Positions 1-5,780 of a DNA stretch of 6,544 bases are shown one piece after another. The stretch spans positions 1 to 6,544 of the forward strand of contig JAJRTI010000858.1 of assembly GCA_024278415.1 (NCBI GenBank). Direction: 5' to 3'. The notes under the pieces were generated by a model. It was not told where the DNA came from. It did not search any database and worked only from the letters and a program-made list of their open reading frames with translations. The translations under genes and the position numbers were made by a program. This DNA comes from Planctomycetota bacterium (GTDB lineage Bacteria > Planctomycetota > Brocadiia > JAJRTI01). Positions within the stretch are counted from its first letter, which is position 1; every line of letters begins with the position of its first letter.

Positions 1-3
1 CCA

Positions 4-31
4 ATCGAAAATCGGCAATCGCAAATTGACA
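4..31. repeat. Four-unit heptamer tandem repeat (ATCGnnn) at the start of the first gene
   Basis: ATCG, ATCG, ATCG and ATTG begin at positions 4, 11, 18 and 25, exactly 7 bases apart (ATCGaaa, ATCGgca, ATCGcaa, ATTGaca). The stretch is AT-richer than the rest of the window and contains no purine-rich ribosome binding site. The last unit contains the TTG proposed as the start of the first gene. The array may continue left of the window. It is probably an intergenic simple repeat, and its role is unknown. Confidence 0.5.
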
Positions 32-802
32 GTCACCCCCGCGCGTCTCCTCGCCGCGGCGATCACGATCTTCTGGGCGGCCATGATGACCGCGCTCGTC
101 AAGCGCGAGATCGTGCCGGCGTGGTTCGGCGCGGCGCCCGTGAGCTACGAGGCCCTGCTGGCGCGGAACGAACTTGCGCGGCGCTCTAGGATGGGCATCT
201 ACTTCCGGCGCCGGCGCATCGGCGCGGTCGAGACGTACGTCCAGCGCGCCCGCGGCCGCACGATCCATATCTCGTCGCGCATGAGGCTGGCCATGGGAGA
301 GTTGAAGCTCCCGCTTGTGGGCGCGCTTGGCTCCGTCACGACCCTCTTCACGGCCGAAGTGGACGAAGACGACGGCCTGCGGCAATTCAGCATCCACGTG
401 GGCGGCCCGTTGGAGATCCGCATCGAAGGCAGGGTCGAGGGCGACCGCCTCTGGTTGGTCTCAGAGTTCTCGGGCACGCAGACAGAAGAAACCAGCATCC
501 CCTTCGACCCGCACACGATCATGTCCAACGCGCTGTCGCCGTTCCTCGGCGTGCGGGATCTGCACGTGGGCAAGGAGTGGAGCTTCGCCGCGCTCGACCC
601 CCTCACGCGGCGGGTGAAGATCGTGAGGCTCAGGGTCACAGGCCGGGAGACGCTCACGCTCGACGGCCGGCCGTTCGACGTGTTCGTGGTCGAGGCCGCG
701 CAGGGGCCGCTTCAGTTCCGCTCGTGGATCACGCCAGAGGGGGAAGTCGTGCGGCAGGACACCCCCTACGGCATCTCGCTGCGCCGGGAGGAGGCCCAGT
801 GA
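26..802 (+). CDS. Membrane-anchored all-beta protein of unknown function, first gene of the ABC operon
   Basis: No named family is recognised with confidence. From a TTG start at 26 the product is 258 residues. Residues 6-25 form a hydrophobic segment (LLAAAITIFWAAMM) followed by KRE, which looks like an N-terminal membrane anchor or uncleaved signal, with the remainder probably outside the cytoplasm. The body is rich in beta strands. The stretch around residues 56-70 (MGIYFRRRRIGAVET) and the end (WITPEGEVVRQD, 234-245) resemble the beta domains found before transglutaminase cores and in DUF3108-like proteins, but no transglutaminase Cys-His-Asp core is present. The start is uncertain. The frame stays open to the left edge and TTG has no visible ribosome binding site, so the gene may begin outside the window. 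The first ATG (83) would remove the membrane segment. The stop overlaps the next gene's GTG (GTGA, 799-802), so the protein is probably made with the ABC transporter and may be its periplasmic partner. That role is inference. Confidence 0.72.
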   Translation: MTVTPARLLAAAITIFWAAMMTALVKREIVPAWFGAAPVSYEALLARNELARRSRMGIYFRRRRIGAVETYVQRARGRTIHISSRMRLAMGELKLPLVGALGSVTTLFTAEVDEDDGLRQFSIHVGGPLEIRIEGRVEGDRLWLVSEFSGTQTEETSIPFDPHTIMSNALSPFLGVRDLHVGKEWSFAALDPLTRRVKIVRLRVTGRETLTLDGRPFDVFVVEAAQGPLQFRSWITPEGEVVRQDTPYGISLRREEAQ

Positions 803-1536
803 TCTCGCTGCGAAACGTGCGCAAGTGCTACGGGCCCAAGGTGGCGGTGGACGGGCTCTCGCTGGAGGTCGCGCCTGGCGAGTTGTTCGCGTTCCTCGGC
901 CCGAACGGCGCCGGCAAGACCACCACCATCAAGATGCTTGCCGGCCTGCTATGGCCCGACGCAGGGGAGATCGAGATTGCCGGCATCAACGTGCGAGACA
1001 ACTCCCTCGCGGCCAAGGCCGCGGTCAGCTACGTGCCCGACCAGCCGTACGTGTACGACAAGCTTTCGGGCCGCGAGTTCCTCCAGTTCGTCGGCGAAAT
1101 GTACGGCATGCCGAGCGCCGCGGCCGCCGCGGCCATCGCCGAGTGGGCCGCGCGCTTCGAGTTGGGTGAGTTCCTCGACGATCTATGCGAGAGCTACTCG
1201 CACGGCATGAAGCAGCGCACGGTGCTGACCGCGGCGCTCCTGCACGACCCGAAGGTGCTCCTCGTGGACGAGCCCATGGTCGGGCTCGACCCCAGGAGCG
1301 CGCGGCTTGTGAAGCAAATCCTGAGGGAGCGCGTCGCGGCCGGCGCGGCGGTGTTCATGTCCACGCACACGCTCGACGTCGCGGAGGAGGTGGCCGACCG
1401 CATCGGCATCATCAACCTGGGCCGGCTGGTCGCGGAGGGCACACTCGACGAGCTGCGCGATGTCGCCCAGACCCACGGCCGCCTGGAGGAGGCGTTCCTG
1501 CGCATCACGGAGGGCCAAGCGGAGCAGGACGCATGA
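799..1536 (+). CDS. ABC transporter ATP-binding protein (YSHGM signature subtype)
   Basis: This is the cytoplasmic ATPase subunit, which binds and hydrolyses ATP to drive the permease encoded next. It has 245 residues from a GTG start that overlaps the previous stop by 4 bases. GGGAGGAGG at 786-794 supplies a ribosome binding site. An open frame continues upstream to 577, but that part only shadows the first gene. Motifs in order are Walker A GPNGAGKTT (34-42), the Q-loop region VPDQPYVYDKLSGREF (79-94), the signature YSHGMKQR (133-140) in place of the usual LSGGQ, Walker B VLLVDEP (153-159), the D-loop GLDP (162-165) and the switch histidine in STH (188-190). All catalytic elements are present, so the enzyme should be active. 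At the usual Q-loop position Asp81 precedes Gln82, so which residue acts is unclear. The length is normal for a single ABC domain. The subtype matches ABC-2 export systems, and the substrate cannot be read from the sequence. Confidence 0.95.
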   Translation: MISLRNVRKCYGPKVAVDGLSLEVAPGELFAFLGPNGAGKTTTIKMLAGLLWPDAGEIEIAGINVRDNSLAAKAAVSYVPDQPYVYDKLSGREFLQFVGEMYGMPSAAAAAAIAEWAARFELGEFLDDLCESYSHGMKQRTVLTAALLHDPKVLLVDEPMVGLDPRSARLVKQILRERVAAGAAVFMSTHTLDVAEEVADRIGIINLGRLVAEGTLDELRDVAQTHGRLEEAFLRITEGQAEQDA

Positions 1537-3218
1537 GCGACCTTGCCACGCTGCTGCGCCTGCGCCTAGCCATCGGCCGCAACACGCTCCGCGCGCTCCG
1601 CTACGAGTCGCGGCTCAAGATCGTGTTCGTCACCCTCTTTGGCTTCGCGGTGTGGGTGGGGCTGTTTGGGGGATTCTTGAGCGGGTTCCGCTTCATATCC
1701 TTCCACATCCCCGAACTCAAGGACGTGCTCGTGGAGCACCTGCTGCTGCTGTTTTTCATGACGCTGCTCGTCATGCTGGCGATCAGCACGGGCATCATCG
1801 CGTACGCCTCGTTTTTTGTGTCGAGGGAGACGGCGTTCCTTGCGGCCACTCCGACGCGCTTCGAACACATTTTTTCGTACAAGCTTGTCGAGTCGCTCAT
1901 GTTCAGTTCGTGGGCCATGCTCATCCTCGGCGCGCCGCTCATGATCGCGTACGGCATCGAAGCCAAGCAGGGGCTTTTCTACTACGTCGTGAGCGTCACC
2001 TTTATTGGCCTATTCGTTCTCATCGCCGCGGAAATCGGCGGGCTCACGGCCATGATGATTGCGCTCCACGCGCCCCGGCTTCGCAAGCGCGCGGCCTTGG
2101 CGGTCGCGGCCGCGGCGGTCATCGTCGCGGGCGTGGTGGGCATTCGCACCTTCGCGGGCATCTCGGCGATGCACGCACCGCCCGATCTCTGGGCCAAGAC
2201 CGTCCTCGACCGGCTCAGCTTCTGCCAGAACCCCCTGCTGCCCAGCTACTGGGTCGCCCGCGGCGTCTCGTCGGCCGCGTTGGGCCGGTGGGGCGACGTC
2301 GCCTTCTACTGGCTCCTCACGCTCAGCAATGCGCTCTTCGGTTTCGTCGTGTGCTATGGGTATGCGACGCGGCGCTTCGAGCGCTGCTGGTTCGCCGCGC
2401 AGTCGCCCGAGCGCCGGCCGCGCATCCTGCGCCAGGCATGGTGCTACTGGCTCGTGGATCGCGTGTTGTGCATGCTGCGCCCATCGCTGCGGTTGCTCGT
2501 GGTCAAGGACGTGAAGGCGTTCCTGCGCGACCCCGTGCAGTGGTCGCAGGCGCTCATCTTCTTCGGCTTGCTGTTCGTGTACATCATCAACCTGCGCAAC
2601 CTGAGCTACGACATCGAGAGCCCGTACTGGCAAAACCTGATCTCGTTCCTCAACTTGGCCGCGACGAGCCTCACGCTTTCGACCTTCACCGGCCGTTTCG
2701 TGTTTCCGCTGCTGAGCCTCGAAGGCCGGCGCTTCTGGCTCTTGGGGTTGCTGCCGGTGGAGCGCCGCGGGATACTCCTGGGCAAGTTTGTGTCCAGCCT
2801 GCTCGGCACGCTCATCATTAGCTTGAGCCTGATCCTGCTCAGCGACGGCATGCTCCACGTCGGTTGGACCATGGTCGTGCTACACGTGGCCCTCGTCGTG
2901 ATGATCTGCTGCGGCCTGAGCGGCATTGCGGTGGGCCTCGGCGCCATGTACCCGAACCTGCGCGAGGAGAGCCCGTCGAAGATCGTGTCCGGCTACGGCG
3001 GCACGCTCACGCTGATCCTCAGCATGGTCTACATCGGCCTCATCATCATGCTCGCCGCGGCGCCTTGCCATCTCTACCTCGCCAAGGGCATAATCACGCG
3101 TCAGGTCTTTGTCGTATGGCTTGGAGTCGCCGGCTCGGTAGCCGTGGCGTTGTCCATCGCCGCGACCCTCGTGCCCATGATCGCCGGCGCCCGCGCGTTC
3201 GAGCGGATGGAGTTCTGA
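1533..3218 (+). CDS. ABC transporter permease, ABC-2 exporter-like, about 12 membrane segments
   Basis: This is the integral membrane partner of the preceding ATPase, 561 residues long. The start is ATG at 1533, overlapping the ATPase stop as ATGA, with GGAG at 1521-1524 as ribosome binding site. The frame is open further upstream but only as a shadow of the ATPase gene. Hydrophobic stretches lie at roughly 30-52, 69-95, 115-141, 147-177, 187-205, 252-277, 337-353, 367-385, 416-436, 446-470, 490-510 and 525-550. A hydrophilic, Arg-rich loop spans about 278-335. The segment FPLLSLEGRRFWLLGLLPVE (390-409), followed by LLGK, resembles a conserved stretch in large putative ABC-exporter permeases. 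NLREESPSKIVSGYGG (475-490) also looks family-specific. At twice the size of a typical six-helix ABC-2 permease, one chain may supply both halves of the pore. The substrate is unknown. No T-rich terminator follows the stop, and the next palindromes begin about 70 bases downstream. Confidence 0.9.
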   Translation: MSDLATLLRLRLAIGRNTLRALRYESRLKIVFVTLFGFAVWVGLFGGFLSGFRFISFHIPELKDVLVEHLLLLFFMTLLVMLAISTGIIAYASFFVSRETAFLAATPTRFEHIFSYKLVESLMFSSWAMLILGAPLMIAYGIEAKQGLFYYVVSVTFIGLFVLIAAEIGGLTAMMIALHAPRLRKRAALAVAAAAVIVAGVVGIRTFAGISAMHAPPDLWAKTVLDRLSFCQNPLLPSYWVARGVSSAALGRWGDVAFYWLLTLSNALFGFVVCYGYATRRFERCWFAAQSPERRPRILRQAWCYWLVDRVLCMLRPSLRLLVVKDVKAFLRDPVQWSQALIFFGLLFVYIINLRNLSYDIESPYWQNLISFLNLAATSLTLSTFTGRFVFPLLSLEGRRFWLLGLLPVERRGILLGKFVSSLLGTLIISLSLILLSDGMLHVGWTMVVLHVALVVMICCGLSGIAVGLGAMYPNLREESPSKIVSGYGGTLTLILSMVYIGLIIMLAAAPCHLYLAKGIITRQVFVVWLGVAGSVAVALSIAATLVPMIAGARAFERMEF

Positions 3219-3285
3219 GACTGTAGGTCTGAACGTACGTCGTGAACCGAGCATCCATTCCAGAGGCGCACCGGCGCAGAGCACA

Positions 3286-3304
3286 GATGCGCTGAAGGCG
3301 CATC
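3286..3304. repeat. 7-bp hairpin with a CGCTGAAGGCG core
   Basis: GATGCGC (3286-3292) and GCGCATC (3298-3304) are perfect reverse complements around the 5-base loop TGAAG. The centre carries CGCTGAAGGCG (3290-3300), a core that returns at 3391-3401 and, inverted, at 3434-3444. It lies 67 bases after the permease stop with no T-tract, so it is not a standard terminator. Confidence 0.75.
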
Positions 3305-3313
3305 ACATCCTAG

Positions 3314-3365
3314 CCCAGTGCAAGCTCGTTCGCCCGCGTCCGCGGGCGAACGAGCTTGCACTGGG
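3314..3365. repeat. Perfect 25-bp inverted repeat with a 2-base spacer
   Basis: The left arm is 3314-3338, beginning CCCAGTGCAAGCTCG. The right arm is 3341-3365, ending AGCTTGCACTGGG. The arms are exact reverse complements over 25 bases and are separated only by TC (3339-3340). In DNA this could extrude as a cruciform. In RNA it would form a very stable stem once the innermost pairs open to make a loop. It lies 95 bases past the permease stop and is followed by AAGGAG rather than a T-run, so intrinsic termination is not indicated. Transcript stabilisation or a transposition end is possible. Confidence 0.95.
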
Positions 3366-3389
3366 AAGGAGACCGACAACAAGCAGGCG

Positions 3390-3445
3390 ACGCTGAAAGC
3401 GTTGCACAAACGCGGCCAGGCGGCCTTGTGGAACGCCTTCAGCGT
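3390..3445. repeat. Imperfect 20-bp hairpin with nested smaller stems
   Basis: Arm 3390-3409 (ACGCTGAAAGCGTTGCACAA) pairs with 3426-3445 (TTGTGGAACGCCTTCAGCGT) with two mismatches. GGCC at 3414-3417 and 3422-3425 extends the inner stem. Each arm is also self-complementary: ACGCT/AGCGT (3390-3394 with 3398-3402) and GGAACGC/GCGTTCC (3430-3436 with 3442-3448). One long stem or two short stem-loops can therefore form, but not both. Confidence 0.8.
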
Positions 3446-3517
3446 TCCCTGGCCCGGTGCCGATGCGGACCCAGCGCGGCGCCGCGCAGGGCGCGGCTTG
3501 CACTGGGCTATGTTGTG

Positions 3518-3562
3518 GCAGCCCTTCGGGCTGCGGAGTCCGCGATGCGTTGCACGCAGCCC
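3518..3562. repeat. GCAGCCC hairpin with a competing third copy
   Basis: GCAGCCC (3518-3524) and GGGCTGC (3528-3534) form a 7-bp stem with loop TTC. A second CGCAGCCC at 3555-3562 can instead pair over 8 bp with GGGCTGCG (3528-3535). The two stems are mutually exclusive and lie roughly 110-150 bases before the PQQ-like gene's start codon. The first hairpin resembles short palindromes dispersed in planctomycete-type genomes. An attenuator role is possible but unsupported, because no T-tract follows. Confidence 0.65.
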
Positions 3563-3672
3563 AAGAGTGGGGACATTCGTTGTGAACCTCCTGAATGAAC
3601 TTTCGAGACTCCAGAAGGCACGGCGTCGTGATACGTACGACCGTAGCTGCACCCAGCTCCAAGGCCCTTCCC

Positions 3673-4980
3673 ATGCACCTCGCACTCAAAACGTCTCTCT
3701 GCCTAAGCCTCTGCTGCCTGACTCTCCCCTGCGCCGGCAGCGACTGGCCCCACTGGCGCGGGCCGAGCCGCGATGGCAAGGTGACGGCGCCCTCGGGCTG
3801 GGACGCAGGCGCATGGCCGCCGGGCGCTGCGCTGTGGCGCCGGAACGTGGGCGTGGGCTCCACGTCGCCCATCGTGGCCGGCGGACGCGTCTACACCATG
3901 GGATGGCAGGGCAACCGCGACACGGTCTTCTGCCTGGACGCCGCCACAGGCAAGGTCATGTGGCGACAGTCCTACGCGTGCCCTAAGTATGGCCGCCATG
4001 CCGTGGGCGACCAGGGCCTCTACCGCGGCCCCACGTCGACGCCCGAGTACGACGCCGAGACCGGCTACCTGTACACGCTCAGCACGGACGGCCATCTGAA
4101 TTGCTGGGACACGAAGCGCCGCGGCGCGCGCGTCTGGGGCCTCAATCTCTACGACACGTTCCGCATCGGCCCGCGGCCGGCGGTGCCTGGAAGCGGCAAG
4201 CACGGCCGGCGGGACTACGGCTACACGACCGCGCCGCTGGTGCGCGGCGAGTGGCTTATCGTCGAGGTCGGCTCGCGCGACGGCAACCTGATGGCCTTCG
4301 ATAAGCGCACGGGCAAGCGCGTGTGGGCGTCGGAGTCCAAGGACTACGCCGGCCACACGGGCGGGCCTGCGCCCATGGTCGTCGAAGGGGTGCCGTGTGT
4401 CGCCGTGCTCACACACTCCAATCTGCTCGTGGCAAGACTGGACAGGGGCAACGAAGGCAAGACGGTCGCCGAATACCCATGGGCGACAAGGTTCGCGAAC
4501 AGCATCGCCAGCCCGGCCGTGCACGGCAACAGCGTGCTCATCACCTCGGGCTACAACCACAAGGCCATGTGCCGGCTGGACGTGACGTTGCGGGGCGCCA
4601 GGAAGGTATGGGAGGTGGCCCCGCACTCGAAGGTCTGCACGCCCATCATCCACAAGGACCGCATCTACTGGGCCTGGCGCAAGATCTACTGCCTCGACTT
4701 CGCGACCGGGCGAGAAATCTGGAGCGGCCCGGGCCGCGGCGACCCGGGGTCGTGCATTTTGACGGCGGACGAGCGGCTCATCGCGTGGGTCAACTACGGC
4801 GACCTGATCCTGGCCGAGACAGCCGAGCGGTCGCCGGGCGCGTACAAGGAACTCTCGCGCAAGCGCCGCGTCTTCCGCACGCACGCGTGGCCGCACGTGG
4901 CGCTGGCCGGCGGCCGGCTCTACTGCAAGGACCGCGCGGGCAACCTGGCGTGCTTCCGGCTCTCACGGGCCGGGAAGTGA
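3673..4980 (+). CDS. Secreted PQQ-like beta-propeller repeat protein
   Basis: This is a 435-residue exported protein of the PQQ-binding-like / BamB-like propeller superfamily. The start is set at ATG 3673 because it begins a classic signal peptide (MHLALKTSLCLSLCCLTLPCAG, about residues 1-22); the earlier in-frame ATG (3595) and GTG (3628) would put a charged 15-26 residue extension before it. The ribosome binding site is weak (AAGG at 3661-3664). The mature protein opens with DWPHWRGPSRDG (24-35), a hallmark of planctomycete-type members of this family. Blade motifs follow: CLDAATGKVMW (87-97), CWDTKRRGARVW (144-155), AFDKRTGKRVW (208-218), RLDVTLRGARKVW (301-313), CLDFATGREIW (340-350) and CKDRAGNLACF (418-428), giving six to eight blades. 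Such proteins may be scaffolds or may bind PQQ as dehydrogenases, but no dedicated catalytic residues or cytochrome CxxCH motif is seen, so enzymatic function is not claimed. It is transcribed toward the DUF1080 gene, with 2 bases between the stops. Confidence 0.88.
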   Translation: MHLALKTSLCLSLCCLTLPCAGSDWPHWRGPSRDGKVTAPSGWDAGAWPPGAALWRRNVGVGSTSPIVAGGRVYTMGWQGNRDTVFCLDAATGKVMWRQSYACPKYGRHAVGDQGLYRGPTSTPEYDAETGYLYTLSTDGHLNCWDTKRRGARVWGLNLYDTFRIGPRPAVPGSGKHGRRDYGYTTAPLVRGEWLIVEVGSRDGNLMAFDKRTGKRVWASESKDYAGHTGGPAPMVVEGVPCVAVLTHSNLLVARLDRGNEGKTVAEYPWATRFANSIASPAVHGNSVLITSGYNHKAMCRLDVTLRGARKVWEVAPHSKVCTPIIHKDRIYWAWRKIYCLDFATGREIWSGPGRGDPGSCILTADERLIAWVNYGDLILAETAERSPGAYKELSRKRRVFRTHAWPHVALAGGRLYCKDRAGNLACFRLSRAGK

Positions 4981-4982
4981 CC

Positions 4983-5702
4983 CTACTTCAGCCGCTTGAT
5001 CTTGATGTTGCGGAACCAGACCTTGTGCCCGTGGTCTTGGAACCCGATGTGCCCGGTGCGCGGCATGTCCTTGTACGCGGTCCTGAACTTGTTCTTCGAG
5101 CCGTCGGGGTTCTTGCGCGGCTCGGTCCACTGGTTGAGGTCGACCTCCAGAATCTTCTCCCCGTTGAGCACGACCGTGATCCTGTTGTCGTCCGCGGTGA
5201 GCGTCATGTGCTGCCATTCGCCGGCCGGCTTGGCCGCGTTCTTGGTGGGCGCGGCACAGTCGTAAAGCGCGCCGAGGTCGTGCTTGCCGGCCTTGCGGCC
5301 GTACGAGTCGAGGATCTGGATCTCCATGCCGCCCTGGACCGCGTTGCGCGGGTTGGTGCGGAAGAAGAGACCGCTGTTCGCCTTCTTCGACACCTTGAAG
5401 TCGAAGTCGATCACAAAGTCGTCGAACTTCTCCTTGGTCCAGATGTAGCCGCACGGCGGCAGGCACTCCAGCGAGCCGTCAGCCGCGACGTGCCACTTGC
5501 CGGGCGCGATGAGGTTGCCCTTCTTGTCCTTCCTGGGTTTCCTCGGTTGCCAACTCCAATGCGCGGCGATGTCGGCCTCGGAGCCGCCGAAGAGCGTGAT
5601 CCATTCACCTGCCTCCGCGGCTTGCACGCGCGGCGCGGCCGGGAACAGGGCCATGGCGAGCGCAAACAGCAGCACAGCAGACGCGAACGAGCGGAAAGTC
5701 AT
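4983..5702 (-). CDS. Secreted DUF1080 / 3-keto-disaccharide hydrolase domain protein
   Basis: This 239-residue exported protein has a signal peptide (about 1-28, hydrophobic core VLLFALAMALFPAA, likely cleavage near VQA-A). A single jelly-roll domain of the DUF1080 family (PF06439) fills the rest. Recognisable family stretches are EWITLFGG (33-40), the strand FVIDFDFKVSKKANSGLFFR (96-115), GMEIQILDS (125-133), GEWQHMTLTA (161-170), VVLNGEKI (177-184) and the terminal HIGFQDHGHKVWFRNIKIK (218-236). Characterised relatives cleave 3-keto-glycosides made by sugar 3-dehydrogenases, while many others are untested. Single-domain length is normal. The start is ATG at 5702, with a strong GGAGGAG ribosome binding site 6 bases upstream (5709-5715). 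The gene follows the YdjM-like gene by 74 bases. An oxidoreductase tail further upstream suggests a sugar oxidation-cleavage role, which is inference. The substrate is unknown. Confidence 0.93.
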   Translation of the reverse strand: MTFRSFASAVLLFALAMALFPAAPRVQAAEAGEWITLFGGSEADIAAHWSWQPRKPRKDKKGNLIAPGKWHVAADGSLECLPPCGYIWTKEKFDDFVIDFDFKVSKKANSGLFFRTNPRNAVQGGMEIQILDSYGRKAGKHDLGALYDCAAPTKNAAKPAGEWQHMTLTADDNRITVVLNGEKILEVDLNQWTEPRKNPDGSKNKFRTAYKDMPRTGHIGFQDHGHKVWFRNIKIKRLK

Positions 5703-5708
5703 GGGAAA

Positions 5709-5715
5709 CTCCTCC
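5709..5715 (-). promoter_or_regulatory. Strong ribosome binding site for the DUF1080 gene
   Basis: On the minus strand the sequence reads GGAGGAG, 6 bases before the ATG at 5702. It is among the best Shine-Dalgarno matches in the window and fixes this start. Its strength contrasts with the next gene upstream (start 6220), which has none. Confidence 0.8.
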
Positions 5716-5750
5716 GTGAGGCCGGTGATTCAACGCCAGCAATAGCAATC

Positions 5751-5780
5751 AGGATATCCGCCGCCCCCACGTCGGGTCAA
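5751..5780 (-). promoter_or_regulatory. Possible sigma-70-type promoter for the DUF1080 gene
   Basis: On the minus strand TTGACC (5775-5780, 5 of 6 to the -35 consensus) is followed after 18 bases by TATCCT (5751-5756, 4 of 6 to the -10 consensus). The -35 overlaps the TGA stop of the YdjM-like gene. The leader to the ATG would be about 40 bases. The match is modest and may be chance. Confidence 0.3.

Larger units (their letters stand above)
3311..3510. repeat. 200-bp compound palindromic element with 14-bp inverted ends (REP/MITE-like)
   Basis: The left end TAGCCCAGTGCAAG (3311-3324) is the exact reverse complement of the right end CTTGCACTGGGCTA (3497-3510). The 11-base part CTTGCACTGGG also occurs at 3355-3365, giving three copies in all, one inverted and two direct. 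Between the ends lie a perfect 25-bp hairpin, a 20-bp imperfect hairpin and the 14-base palindrome GCGCGGCGCCGCGC (3474-3487). There is no transposase gene, and no flanking target-site duplication was recognised. It could be a non-autonomous mobile element, a cluster of REP-like units, or a structured RNA locus. The naming is inference, while the repeats are directly visible. Confidence 0.55.
3219..3672. other. Gene-free interval of 454 bases packed with palindromes
   Basis: No credible gene is seen here. Open frames exist on both strands, but their translations are low-complexity, Arg/Ala/Pro-rich and interrupted by hairpin sequence, as expected for GC-rich non-coding DNA. Positions 3219-3285 hold nothing recognised. 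Positions 3286-3562 contain a dense set of inverted repeats, listed separately. Positions 3563-3672 are ordinary sequence and should contain the promoter and leader of the PQQ-like gene, but no convincing -35/-10 pair was found by eye. Confidence 0.7.

Noticed and set aside
577..798. Upstream extension of the ABC ATPase frame to an ATG at 577
   Set aside because: The extra 74 codons overlap the first gene and are Arg/Ala-rich. The GTG at 799 has a ribosome binding site and starts exactly where ABC domains normally begin.
2010..2858. 282-codon antisense open frame over the permease
   Set aside because: The translation is Glu/Gln/Ala/Arg-rich with no domain. The sense frame has coherent membrane segments and a coupled start, so this is a shadow.
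3314..3365. Intrinsic terminator for the ABC operon
   Set aside because: The stem is very strong but is followed by AAGGAG on the plus strand and by TAGGATG on the minus strand. Neither has a T-tract.
3286..3562. CRISPR array
   Set aside because: The repeats are inverted, of unequal length and irregularly spaced, with no regular unique spacers.
3595..3672. Earlier ATG start for the PQQ-like gene
   Set aside because: It would place 26 mostly polar and charged residues ahead of a clear signal peptide, and it has no ribosome binding site.
3101..3872. Minus-strand frames across the gap between the permease and the PQQ-like gene
   Set aside because: The translations read through hairpins and have repetitive low-complexity content without a start supported by a ribosome binding site. 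They most likely come from the palindromic repeats.
3703..4896. Long open frame of 397 codons antisense to the PQQ-like gene
   Set aside because: It lies wholly over a gene with a signal peptide and clear propeller motifs. Its translation is Arg/Ala/Val/His-rich low complexity, as expected for the opposite strand of GC-rich coding DNA.
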